This document shows, piece by piece, positions 8,400 through 16,633 of a stretch of 64,000 nt of DNA (within the stretch, counting starts at the first letter, position 1; every line of letters begins with the position of its first letter). A model generated the notes under the pieces. It made no database searches. It saw only the letters and a program-made list of their open reading frames with translations, and was not told the DNA's origin. Made by a program: the position numbers and the translations under genes. Origin of the DNA: Bordetella genomosp. 10 (GTDB lineage Bacteria; Pseudomonadota; Gammaproteobacteria; Burkholderiales; Burkholderiaceae_B); NCBI RefSeq assembly GCF_002261225.1, contig NZ_NEVM01000005.1, forward strand, positions 3,286,001 through 3,350,000, in the 5' to 3' direction.

Positions 8400-9347
8400 T
8401 CAGCGCGCGGGCGGCAGCGCCCCCTGCGTGTTCACGTACAGCGCATACAGCGATTTGCCCGCCGCCATGAACAGGCGGTTGCGGTTCAGTCCGCCGAAGC
8501 AGAGATTGGCGCAGCGTTCGGGCAGGTGGATGTGGCCGATGCGCTGGCCGTCCGGCGCGAAGATGGCGACGCCGTCGAGTTCTTCCGAGCCCATGCCCCA
8601 GCCGCACCAGAGGTTGCCGTCGGTGTCGCAGCGGATGCCGTCCGACGTGCCCGGACCGCAGTCGATGAAGGTGCGGCCCAGGCCCAGCCCGCGGCCGTCG
8701 GCGCTGACCTCGTGCACGGTAATCAGGCGGTTGGGCTGGGCGCGCGACTGGACCAGGTAGAGCAATTTCTCGTCCGGCGAAAAACACAGCCCGTTGGGAC
8801 CGTGCGCGGTTTCGTCGACCACGCTCAGCGCGCCGCTGCCGGGATCGAGCCGGTACACGCAGGCCGGCAGCTCCTGCGGGGCGCGCTTGCCTTCGTACCA
8901 GCCGCCCAGGCCGAACGGCGGGTCCGTGAACCAGATCGAACCGTCGGATTTCACCACCACGTCGTTGGGCGAATTCAGGGGCTTGCCGTCGTAGCGGTCG
9001 GCCAGCACGGTGATGCTGCCGTCGTATTCCGTGCGGGTGACGCGCCGGCCTTCGTGCTCACAGGTGATCAGGCGGCCTTGCAGGTCGCGCGTGTTGCCGT
9101 TGGCGTTGCGCGAGGGCTGGCGGAAGACGCTGAACTGGCCGGTGGGTTCGTCCCAGCGCATGATGCGGTCGTTGGGAATGTCGCTGACCAGCAGGTAGCG
9201 GCCGTCGCCGAACCACACCGGGCCCTCGCCCCAGCGCAGGCCGTCGCCCAGTTTCTCCACGGCGGCGTTGAAATGCACGTAGCGCGCGAAGCGGGGATCG
9301 ATGATTTCGATGCGGGGATCGGGATAACGCTCACTGGTTTGCCACAC
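8400..9347 (-). CDS. SMP-30/gluconolactonase-family lactonase
   Basis: 315-residue six-bladed beta-propeller of the SMP-30/gluconolactonase family, which hydrolyses sugar-acid lactones using one divalent metal. Expected ligands are visible in EGPVW (Glu), SPNDVVV (Asn) and TSDGIRCD (Asp). The start is taken as GTG at 9347, which overlaps the stop of livF by 17 bases; the first in-frame ATG falls well inside the propeller. As last gene of the Liv/enolase operon, it probably opens a lactone intermediate of the imported compound (inference). Confidence 0.9.
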   Translation of the reverse strand: MWQTSERYPDPRIEIIDPRFARYVHFNAAVEKLGDGLRWGEGPVWFGDGRYLLVSDIPNDRIMRWDEPTGQFSVFRQPSRNANGNTRDLQGRLITCEHEGRRVTRTEYDGSITVLADRYDGKPLNSPNDVVVKSDGSIWFTDPPFGLGGWYEGKRAPQELPACVYRLDPGSGALSVVDETAHGPNGLCFSPDEKLLYLVQSRAQPNRLITVHEVSADGRGLGLGRTFIDCGPGTSDGIRCDTDGNLWCGWGMGSEELDGVAIFAPDGQRIGHIHLPERCANLCFGGLNRNRLFMAAGKSLYALYVNTQGALPPAR

Positions 9348-10092
9348 GGCCGTGTTCTCCAAAATAGGCCCGCTCCAGCCGCGCCGGCAGGTCGGCCTCG
9401 CCGGCGCCGGCCTGCATGGCGATGCGGCCCTGCGCCAGGGCATAGACGCGATCGGCCAGGGCCAATGCCTTTTCCACCAATTGCTCCACCAGCACGATGG
9501 CCGTGCCGCGTTCGCGCAACTGTCCGGCGACGGCCAGCACCCGGTCGACCAGCACCGGCGACAGACCGGCGGACGGTTCGTCGAGGATCAGCAGGCGGGG
9601 CCGTTTCACCAGGCCCTGCGCGACCACCAGCATCTGCTGCTGGCCGCCGCTCAGGGCGCCGGCGCGCTCGTGGCGCTTGGCCGCGATTTCGGGGAAGAAG
9701 TCCAGGGCCTCCTCGACGCGCGTCCGGCGTTCCGCCCGCGGGGCATCGTAGCCCGCCAGCATGAGGTTGTCGATCACGCTCTGCTGCGTGAAGACGCGAT
9801 GGCCCTCGATCACGTGCACCAGGCCGGCGCGCGCCGCGGCGCGCGGCGTGGCGCGGCTGAGGTCCGCGCCGTCGAAGGTCACGCTGCCGGCCGTCGGCGG
9901 CAGCAGGCCCGATATCGCGCGCATCAAGGTGCTCTTGCCCGCGCCGTTGGGCCCGAGGATGGCGACGATCTCGCCCGCGCCCACCTCCAGGTCTATGCCG
10001 TGCAGGATGCCGATCTTGCCGTAGCCCGCGTCCAGCCCGCGCACGGCCAGCAAGGGCGCGCGGGGCGTCGTTTCAGCCGCCGAGGTAAGCAC
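9331..10092 (-). CDS. livF: Branched-chain-type ABC importer ATPase LivF
   Basis: 253-residue nucleotide-binding subunit. Walker A ILGPNGAGKSTLMRAI (near residue 42), signature LSGGQQQML, and Walker B RLLILDEPSAGLSP are all intact. The start is a GTG at 10092, inside the end of the livM-livG fusion gene (20-bp overlap), so translation is coupled. It would pair with the ATPase domain of the fusion protein to drive uptake of the ligand bound by the protein at 12806-13996. Despite the family name, the cargo need not be leucine; the enolase and lactonase genes suggest a carboxylic or sugar acid. Confidence 0.93.
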   Translation of the reverse strand: MLTSAAETTPRAPLLAVRGLDAGYGKIGILHGIDLEVGAGEIVAILGPNGAGKSTLMRAISGLLPPTAGSVTFDGADLSRATPRAAARAGLVHVIEGHRVFTQQSVIDNLMLAGYDAPRAERRTRVEEALDFFPEIAAKRHERAGALSGGQQQMLVVAQGLVKRPRLLILDEPSAGLSPVLVDRVLAVAGQLRERGTAIVLVEQLVEKALALADRVYALAQGRIAMQAGAGEADLPARLERAYFGEHGRVANQ

Positions 10093-11935
10093 TGACCACC
10101 TCCTTGTGTTCGCGCACCTGCGCCGGCGTGCCGTCGGCCAGCACGCGGCCCAGGTTCAGCACGGTGACGTGGTCGCAGATATCGAAGATCAGGTCGGCAT
10201 GGTGCTCCACCAGCAGCACGCCGGTGCCATGCCGGCTGATGTGCCGGATCAGCTCGCCGAGCTGGCGGATTTCCTCGGCGGCCAGGCCGGCCGCGGGTTC
10301 GTCCAGCAGCAGGAAGGCCGGCCGCAGCACCAGCGCCCGGGCGATCTCCAGGAAACGCAGCTCGCTGTGCTGCAGGCGGTCGGCGCGGACGTCCGCCAGC
10401 GCCTCCAGGCCGACGGCCTGCAAGGCATCGCGCGCGGCCTGGCGCAACGCCGTTTCGTCGCGACGATGGCGCGGCAGGCGCAGCAGGGTTTCGACGAAGG
10501 ACGCGCGGCCTTGCAGCGTGCCGCCGATCATGACGTTTTCCAGTACCGAGGCCTCGCCGATGATGCGCGGCGTCTGGTAGGTGCGGGCGATGCCGCACGG
10601 CGCGCGCAGCAGGGGCCGGCCGGCGGGCAAGGGCGCGCCGGCCAGCCGCAGCGTGCCGGACTGCGGCTGGTAGTAGCCGGAGATCACGTTCAGCGTGGTG
10701 GTCTTGCCGCTGCCGTTGGGGCCGATCAGGCCATGGACCTGGCCCGGCGCGATGGCCAGCGCGAGCCCATCGATGGCGCGCACGCCGCCGAAGGCGAGCA
10801 CGATGTCGCGCAGCACGATGCCCTCGCCGCCGCTGTCGTTGCCTTTCCCGGCTTGCCCCAGCAGGCGGTCCAGCGGCGCCGCGTCCGGCACGATGCGGCG
10901 GTTGGCCGGCAAGGGCCGCCGGTTGCGGAAGTCCAGCAGCGCGGCGATGCCGCCCGGCGCCGCCAGCACGATGACCAGCAGCATCAGCGCGTAGAGGAAA
11001 TTGGACCAGGCGGCCAGCGGCGCCGCCAGTTCCGGCAGCACGGTCAGGATGATGGTGCCCAGCAAGGGGCCCAGGATCGAGCCGCGGCCGCCGATCAGGA
11101 TGGCGATGAAGAACAGCACCGACAGTTCGAAGGTGAAGGCGTCGGGGGTGATGTAGGTCTGGAGCGAGGCGAACAGGCCGCCCGCGATCGCGGCCAGCAC
11201 CCCGGCGAAGACGAAGATCAGCGCCAGCAGGCGCACCTTGGAGATGCCGCTGGCCTCGGCCGCGACCTCGGCGTCGCGTATCGCGATCAGGCCCCTGCCG
11301 TAGCGGCTGCGCGCGATGTTGGCGGTCAGCAGCGTGCACAGCACGGCCAGGCCCAGGCAGAGGTAGAACAAGCCGGCTTCGCTGTCGAACGGCGCGGGCA
11401 TGGCCGGCCCGGACAGGCCGATGCCGCCGCCGGTGACGTCCTGCCAGGCAAGCGCGATCTGCGTCACGATGGTGGCGAAGCCCAGCGTGGCCATGGCGAA
11501 GTAGAAGGTGCGCAGCCGCAGCGCCGGCAGGCCGACCACCAGGCCGAAGACGCCGCCGCCGATGCCGGCGCAGACCAGCGCGAGGAAGGGCGGCACGGCG
11601 GGCAGCACGTTGCCGGCGGCCAGCACGCTGGTGATGTAGGCGCCCAGCGTCAGCAAGGCCACGTAGCCGATGGCCAGTTGCCCGGCGTAGCCGACGATGA
11701 GGTTCAGGCCCGATACCAGGATCCAGTAGATGGCCGCGCGCGTGGCGATGACGGTCCAGTAGTTGTTGCCCGCCAGCGGCAGCAGCGCGGCCAGCGCGAA
11801 GATGGCCAGGAAGGGCCAGGCCTTGCGCCAGTCGCCGCCGTCGCGCCGCGCGCTGCCCGCGCGTGCCGGCGGCGGTCCCGCGTGTCCCGTCATCGCCAGC
11901 GGCCGGCGCGTGTGCAGTTCGCTATCCACCCCCAT
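10073..11935 (-). CDS. Fused Liv-type permease-ATPase (LivM-LivG)
   Basis: 620-residue single polypeptide. Residues 1 to about 340 are a LivM permease with many hydrophobic helices and the family loop EASGISKVRLLALIFVFAG. From about 370 to 620 it is a LivG ATPase with Walker A GLIGPNGSGKTTTLN (near residue 402) and Walker B AFLLLDEPAAGL. The ABC signature is unusual, reading LQHSELRFLEIARAL instead of a canonical LSGGQ-type sequence. LivM and LivG are usually separate proteins; fused forms occur in Burkholderiales. The ATG at 11935 overlaps the livH stop by one base (TGATG). Confidence 0.92.
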   Translation of the reverse strand: MGVDSELHTRRPLAMTGHAGPPPARAGSARRDGGDWRKAWPFLAIFALAALLPLAGNNYWTVIATRAAIYWILVSGLNLIVGYAGQLAIGYVALLTLGAYITSVLAAGNVLPAVPPFLALVCAGIGGGVFGLVVGLPALRLRTFYFAMATLGFATIVTQIALAWQDVTGGGIGLSGPAMPAPFDSEAGLFYLCLGLAVLCTLLTANIARSRYGRGLIAIRDAEVAAEASGISKVRLLALIFVFAGVLAAIAGGLFASLQTYITPDAFTFELSVLFFIAILIGGRGSILGPLLGTIILTVLPELAAPLAAWSNFLYALMLLVIVLAAPGGIAALLDFRNRRPLPANRRIVPDAAPLDRLLGQAGKGNDSGGEGIVLRDIVLAFGGVRAIDGLALAIAPGQVHGLIGPNGSGKTTTLNVISGYYQPQSGTLRLAGAPLPAGRPLLRAPCGIARTYQTPRIIGEASVLENVMIGGTLQGRASFVETLLRLPRHRRDETALRQAARDALQAVGLEALADVRADRLQHSELRFLEIARALVLRPAFLLLDEPAAGLAAEEIRQLGELIRHISRHGTGVLLVEHHADLIFDICDHVTVLNLGRVLADGTPAQVREHKEVVSAYLGG

Positions 11936-12792
11936 CAGACCCTCCGCGCGGTGGCGCTGCCGAACAGGCCTTGCGGCACGGCCAGCAGCACGACGATGAA
12001 CAGGACGAAGACGGCGATCGACGAGAACACGCCGCCCACCGTGAAGTTCGCCGCCTGCTGGAACAGTCCCAGCGCCAGGCCGCCCAGCAGCGCGCCGCGG
12101 TTATTGCCCAGGCCGCCCAGCGCCACTGGCACGAAGCCGTAGAAATTGAGCAGCGTGCCGTTGGCGAAGAAAGCCAGCATCAGTTGTCCGCTGGCGAAGC
12201 CGGCGATGCCGCCGATCGCCGCCGCCAGCACGTAGCTCCATACGCGCAGCCGCCGTTCGGGCAGGCCCAGCGCGCGCGCCGCGAAGTTGTCCTCCGCCAC
12301 CGCCAGGAAGGCCATGCCGACCAGGGTGCGGCGGTAGAGGTATTCCAGGCCCAGCACCACCAGCGCGCAGGCGGCCACCGGCAGCCAGAACTTCTCGTCC
12401 GCCAGGCCGCTGCCCAGGTTGAACAGGCGCGGGAAAGGCTGCGGCTCGGTGCCCCATTCGATGGCGGTGACCTGCTGGATCATCAAGGCCAGGGCCAGCG
12501 TCGAGAGCACGTACAAATGCTGGTCCAGGCTCTTGAGCACCGGCCTGACGGCCACCAGTTCGGTCACCACCCCCACCGCCGCGCAGCCCAGCAGGGTCGC
12601 GATGAAGCCCAGCCAGGGCGGCAGGCCCAGCTTGAGCATGAACAGCGAGCCCAGCACGCCGCCCAGCATGCCGAGCTGGCCGGCGGTGAAGCTCATCACG
12701 CGCGAGGTGGAGAACATGGTGTTGTAGGTGATGCCGATGAGCGCGTACACCGCGCCCATCGCCAAGCCCGAAGCGATTATGGAACCGAACAT
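11935..12792 (-). CDS. livH: Branched-chain-type ABC permease LivH
   Basis: 285-residue inner-membrane permease of the LivH family. N-terminal SGLAMGAVYALIGITYNTMFSTSRVMSF and the internal loop LVGMAFLAVAEDNFAARALGL are characteristic. It would pair with the LivM half of the fused protein. The ATG at 12792 lies 13 bp after the binding-protein stop. Confidence 0.93.
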   Translation of the reverse strand: MFGSIIASGLAMGAVYALIGITYNTMFSTSRVMSFTAGQLGMLGGVLGSLFMLKLGLPPWLGFIATLLGCAAVGVVTELVAVRPVLKSLDQHLYVLSTLALALMIQQVTAIEWGTEPQPFPRLFNLGSGLADEKFWLPVAACALVVLGLEYLYRRTLVGMAFLAVAEDNFAARALGLPERRLRVWSYVLAAAIGGIAGFASGQLMLAFFANGTLLNFYGFVPVALGGLGNNRGALLGGLALGLFQQAANFTVGGVFSSIAVFVLFIVVLLAVPQGLFGSATARRV

Positions 12793-12805
12793 CGCCGTCT
12801 CCGCG

Positions 12806-13996
12806 TCAGACGTAGCCCGGCGCCAGCAGGAAGGTGCCGTGCCTGGCCGAGTTGGCCGCCGACATCACCACGTCGGCGGTGGGATAGCCGTTGTGCTGCG
12901 TGGGCGAGTAGGTGTAGTCGCCGAAATAGCCGGGATAGGGATGCAAGGTATTCCAGTAGGCGATGATCTCCTTGGACGAGCCCGCGCCCTCCTGCACCGC
13001 CTTCGCCACCATGTTGACGGCGTCGTAGCCGGCCGTCACCCACCAGAACAGCGTGTCCTCCAGGTTGACCTTGCCCTGCACCTTGTCGACGAATTCCTGC
13101 GAGCGCGGCGGCAGCTTGCCGTCGGCGCCGTAGCTGCAACTGCGATAGCCGACCGCGTAGACCTTGTCCCAGTTCTGCGGCTTGGCCAGCAGGCCGCGGA
13201 TCTCGCCGGACGCCATCGACGGGTGGCCGGCGAAATTGACGTCCCAGTTCATTTCCGCGCGAGTGTTGAACAGGCGCGCTTCCATGCCGGTGGAGACGCT
13301 CCAGATGACGATGACCTCGGCGCCCGCGTTGCGCGCGCGCGTCATGTCCGGCGTCATGTCGGTCTGGGTGGCGTCGATGTTGTTGCTGTAGACCACGTCC
13401 GCGCCGTCGCGCTTGAAGTTGGCCACGCAGGCCTTGAGCGCGGTGACGCCGTAGCCCGTGGTGTCGCCGATGACGGCGATCTTCTTCACCTTCAGCACCT
13501 TCAGGCAATATCCGCGTGCGGCGTCGTCCCACTGCTCGTTGGACGGCGCGATGCGGAAGGCGTTGGGAAACTTCTTGGTGTCGATCAGGCTGTCGACCAC
13601 GCAGGGATGGATGTTGGGAATGCCGGCGCGCGCCATGATGGGCGTGACCGCGAGCGACTCGCCGGAGTTGGTCGGCCCCCAGATGGCGTGCACCTTCTGC
13701 GAGTTGATCATCTCCTGGGTGGCGTTGACGGCCTTGGTGGGATCGCCCTGCGTGTCGCGCGTGATGATCTCGACCTTGCGGCCCTTGACGCCGCCGGCCG
13801 CGTTCAAGGTGTCGGCGGCGAACTTGACGCCGCGGTCGAAGCCCACGCCCGGCGCGGAGCTGGGCCCGGTCAGCGCGGCCAGCCAGCCGATGCGCAGGGG
13901 TTCGGCGGCGGCGCGCGCATAGCGCGGCGCGCCGATGATGGCGGCGCCGGCGAGGGTGCTGGTTCCGAGGACGAAGTTGCGGCGCGTCAGGCTCAT
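12806..13996 (-). CDS. Liv-type periplasmic substrate-binding protein
   Basis: 396-residue family-5 (LivJ/AmiC-like) binding protein. The N-terminus MSLTRRNFVLGTSTLAGAA with following ARA-AA looks like a twin-arginine (Tat) signal, unusual but known for this family in proteobacteria. The mature part opens with LRIGWLAALTGPSS. It supplies the LivH/LivMG/LivF importer. It follows the two enolase-superfamily genes by about 60 bp, placing uptake and catabolism in one operon. Ligand unknown. Confidence 0.92.
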   Translation of the reverse strand: MSLTRRNFVLGTSTLAGAAIIGAPRYARAAAEPLRIGWLAALTGPSSAPGVGFDRGVKFAADTLNAAGGVKGRKVEIITRDTQGDPTKAVNATQEMINSQKVHAIWGPTNSGESLAVTPIMARAGIPNIHPCVVDSLIDTKKFPNAFRIAPSNEQWDDAARGYCLKVLKVKKIAVIGDTTGYGVTALKACVANFKRDGADVVYSNNIDATQTDMTPDMTRARNAGAEVIVIWSVSTGMEARLFNTRAEMNWDVNFAGHPSMASGEIRGLLAKPQNWDKVYAVGYRSCSYGADGKLPPRSQEFVDKVQGKVNLEDTLFWWVTAGYDAVNMVAKAVQEGAGSSKEIIAYWNTLHPYPGYFGDYTYSPTQHNGYPTADVVMSAANSARHGTFLLAPGYV

Positions 13997-14056
13997 GGCG
14001 GTTTCCTTGGTGTGGGCGTGGTTGGCTTATCGTTGTTGGTTTCTTCTGGTCGGCGC

Positions 14057-15148
14057 TCAGCGCGCCGCCTGCTCCAGCGCGGCGATGCGCTGCTCGTCGA
14101 ACGCGTGGCCCCAGCCCGGCCGTTCCGGCACCAGCGCCATGCCGTCGGCGAATTCCAGGGGCTCCCGGTACAGCGCCGAGAACCAGGGCATGTATTCCAG
14201 GAACACCGCGTTCGACAGCGCGCCCAGCACCTGCAGGCTGGTCTCGGGAAACAGGTGGCTGGATACGGGGACGTCGTAGCTTTCGGCCATGTGGCCGACG
14301 CGCATGAATTCGCTGACGCCGCCCACGCGTTGCAGGTCCGGCATCAACACGTCGGCGCTGCGCAGGGTCAGCATGTCGCGGAAGCCGTAGCGCGTGTATT
14401 CGGTTTCGCCGCTGGCGATGGGCGTGTCCAGCGCCGCCGCCACGCGCGCCAGGCCCTGGAGGTCCCAGGCCGGCAGCGGCTCCTCGAACCACGTCAGGTC
14501 GTGCTCTTCAAGCAGGCGGCCCAGGCGTATCGCCTGCGCTTCGTTCAGGCCCTGGTTGGCGTCGGCCATCAGCTTGACGCCGGGACCGATGGCGGCGCGC
14601 ACGGCCCGCACCCGTTCGGCGTCCTGGCGCGGGTCCGGCATGCCCAGGCGCATCTTCACGGCGCGAAAGCCCTGCGCCACCATGTCCTGCGCTTCGCGCG
14701 CGAGGGTGTCGATATCGCGGTCCAGCCACAAACCGCCGCTGTGGTACGCGGGCACGCGATCGCGCGCGCCGCCCAGCAGGCGGTAGAGGGGCAGGCCCGC
14801 GGCCTTGCCGGCGATGTCCCACAAGGCCCCGTCCAGGGCCGAGATGCCCATCACCGTGACGCCCTTGTGGCCGAAGAAATTGATGTCCTTCCAGGCGCGC
14901 GCCCAGAAGCCGGCGATGTGGCCCGCGTCCTGCCCGACCAGGAGGTCGGCCAGCTCGTCCACCATCTGGCGCAGCACGCGGGTGCGGCGATCGTTCAAGG
15001 CGAACACCAGGTTCTCGCCGACGATGCCGGCATCGGTGTGCACGTAGACCAGCACGCAGCCGCAGGCGTGCAGGCTTCCCAGCGCGCTGCCTATCGGCTG
15101 CTCGAAGGGCAGGCGCACGACGCGGGTGCGGACTTCGGTGACTTTCAT
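14057..15148 (-). CDS. Enolase-superfamily enzyme, mandelate-racemase subgroup (1)
   Basis: 363-residue mandelate racemase/muconate-lactonizing-type enzyme. Metal ligands are visible in MADANQG (Asp), WFEEP (Glu) and ASGETE (Glu). A KMR motif stands at the end of the second barrel strand, and the subgroup His-Asp dyad appears as LMPDLQRVGG (Asp) and SSHLFPE (His). This predicts abstraction of a proton alpha to a carboxylate, as in acid-sugar dehydratases or racemases. The ATG at 15148 overlaps the stop of the preceding enolase gene by four bases. Exact substrate cannot be told. Confidence 0.9.
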   Translation of the reverse strand: MKVTEVRTRVVRLPFEQPIGSALGSLHACGCVLVYVHTDAGIVGENLVFALNDRRTRVLRQMVDELADLLVGQDAGHIAGFWARAWKDINFFGHKGVTVMGISALDGALWDIAGKAAGLPLYRLLGGARDRVPAYHSGGLWLDRDIDTLAREAQDMVAQGFRAVKMRLGMPDPRQDAERVRAVRAAIGPGVKLMADANQGLNEAQAIRLGRLLEEHDLTWFEEPLPAWDLQGLARVAAALDTPIASGETEYTRYGFRDMLTLRSADVLMPDLQRVGGVSEFMRVGHMAESYDVPVSSHLFPETSLQVLGALSNAVFLEYMPWFSALYREPLEFADGMALVPERPGWGHAFDEQRIAALEQAAR

Positions 15149-16263
15149 GGGCGGGCTCCGCGGGTGACGTTGGGCTGGCCGACGCGATAGCGCGCCAGCA
15201 CATCGGGATCGGGATCGCAGCCCAGGCCGGGCCCTTGCGGCACGGACACCATGCCGTCGCGCGTGCGCACCCAGGGGTCGAAGGGATTGGCTTCCATGTC
15301 CAGCCACAGGACCTCGATCAAGGGGCGTTGCGGCAGCGCGGCGGCGATGTGCAGCGTGGCGATGAAGCCGGGGCCGAAGTACGGGCAGTGCGGCACGGTC
15401 TGCACGCCGTGCGCCTGGCACAGCGTGGCCACCTTCATGGCTTCGCCGATGCCGCCCAGCTTGGTCACGCTGGGTTGCGCGATGTCCAGCGCGCCGGCTT
15501 CCAGCAGGGTCTTGAAGCCGGCCGGGCCCGCCACGTTCTCGCCCGCCGCGATGGGGATGCCGCGCGCGCGGACGCGGGCCAGGCCGCCGGCGTCTTCCGG
15601 CGGCCACACCGGTTCCTCCAGCCAATAGAGTCCGTCGTCGCGCATGGCGTCGGCCATGCGCAGCGCGGTGGGCACGTCCCAGGCGCAATTGGTGTCCAGC
15701 ATGACGGCGGCGCCGTCGGCCGCCCGCAGGGAGGCGCGCACGGCTTCGTGCGTCACCTCGTGCAGCTTTATGTGGCGATAGCCGCGCTCGACGGCGGCGG
15801 CGGTGTTGCGCGCCACCAGTCCGCAATCGGTGTAGTTCAACAGGCTGGCGTAGGCCGGCAGTTCGGCGCAGGGCGCCGCGCCGAGCAGGCGGTGCACGGG
15901 CATGCCGGCGCGCTTGCCCAGCAGGTCCCACAGGGCGATCTCGATGCCGGACCAGGCATAGACGTAGCAGCCGTTGCGGCCCAGCAGATGGGTGGCGTGC
16001 AGGACCTGGCGGGTGAGGCCGGCGATGTCGCCGGCATCGCGGCCGATGGCCAGCGGCGCGACGATGGTGTCGAGGGCGGCGCGCGTGGCGGGTATGGCCG
16101 CGTGGCCGAAGGCCTCGCCCCAGCCGACCAGGCCGTCCTCGGTCTCGACCCGCACCAGCAGGATATCCAGCTTGTCCCACAAGGCGCCGGCAAAGCGCTG
16201 ATAAGGCCCGCCCATGTCGAAGGGCAGGGACACGACATCGGATGCGACGGATACGATCTTCAT
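15145..16263 (-). CDS. Enolase-superfamily enzyme, mandelate-racemase subgroup (2)
   Basis: 372-residue enolase-superfamily protein. Ligands: MLDTN (Asp), WLEEP (Glu), AAGEN (Glu). The second-strand motif is KLH. The C-terminal His appears in TVPHCPYFGPG, but where the first enolase has the dyad Asp (MPDLQRVGG) this one reads AQPSVTKLGG, with Ser in place of Asp. It may therefore catalyse a different reaction from its neighbour. The ATG at 16263 overlaps the stop of a nine-residue leader ORF by ATGA; an in-frame GTG at 16272 is the alternative but has no ribosome site. Confidence 0.88.
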   Translation of the reverse strand: MKIVSVASDVVSLPFDMGGPYQRFAGALWDKLDILLVRVETEDGLVGWGEAFGHAAIPATRAALDTIVAPLAIGRDAGDIAGLTRQVLHATHLLGRNGCYVYAWSGIEIALWDLLGKRAGMPVHRLLGAAPCAELPAYASLLNYTDCGLVARNTAAAVERGYRHIKLHEVTHEAVRASLRAADGAAVMLDTNCAWDVPTALRMADAMRDDGLYWLEEPVWPPEDAGGLARVRARGIPIAAGENVAGPAGFKTLLEAGALDIAQPSVTKLGGIGEAMKVATLCQAHGVQTVPHCPYFGPGFIATLHIAAALPQRPLIEVLWLDMEANPFDPWVRTRDGMVSVPQGPGLGCDPDPDVLARYRVGQPNVTRGARP

Positions 16264-16289
16264 CCGCCGCACCGTTCAAGCTGCGCCAT
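16260..16289 (-). CDS. Nine-residue leader peptide MAQLERCGG, coupled to the enolase gene
   Basis: A strong ribosome site, GGAGGAGAC, precedes an ATG at 16289 by about three bases. It opens a ten-codon frame reading MAQLERCGG and stop. Its TGA overlaps the ATG of the enolase gene at 16263 (ATGA), while that ATG has no good ribosome site of its own. The layout is that of a translationally coupled leader that loads ribosomes for the whole operon. Whether the peptide itself matters is unknown. Confidence 0.55.
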   Translation of the reverse strand: MAQLERCGG

Positions 16290-16633
16290 GACGTCTCCTC
16301 CTGGCGGTCTTGGATGAGGCAGCCCGCGGAGCGCTGTGCCGCGCCTTGCCGGTGGGCCGTCCTGGTGCGCGTATCCCCGCGGCGGCCTGCGTCCGCTTAA
16401 GGATTCGACTGGACGAGAATAGGTAGCCGGCAAAATAAAATCAATTGAGTCCACCTAATTTCCACATAAGGTGTTCTTATATCCATTGGCCCTGGCTCAG
16501 GGCCGGGCCATCCGCCCCCGGCCGCTCCGGCGACGGCGGACGCGTCCCGGCGCCGCCGGGCCGGAATAGAAGAAGCACAGGCGGTCCCGCGCCGGACGCG
16601 GGGCCTCACTTGGATGCATACAAGGAGCGAGAC
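16290..16633. promoter_or_regulatory. Divergent control region between enolase/Liv operon and LysR gene
   Basis: 344 bp without a gene. An AT-rich core (about 16420-16490) contrasts with GC-rich flanks and should hold the two promoters. It contains CCTAATTTCCACATAAGG at 16454-16471, an imperfect inverted repeat with the T-N11-A spacing used by LysR regulators. A good ribosome site (AAGGAG, 16622-16627) serves the LysR gene. Nothing else coding was found. Confidence 0.55.

Noticed and set aside
11863..15190. Long plus-strand open frames opposite the Liv/enolase operon
   Set aside because: Products rich in Arg, Gln, His and Ala with no motif; complementary to well-supported transporter and enolase genes.
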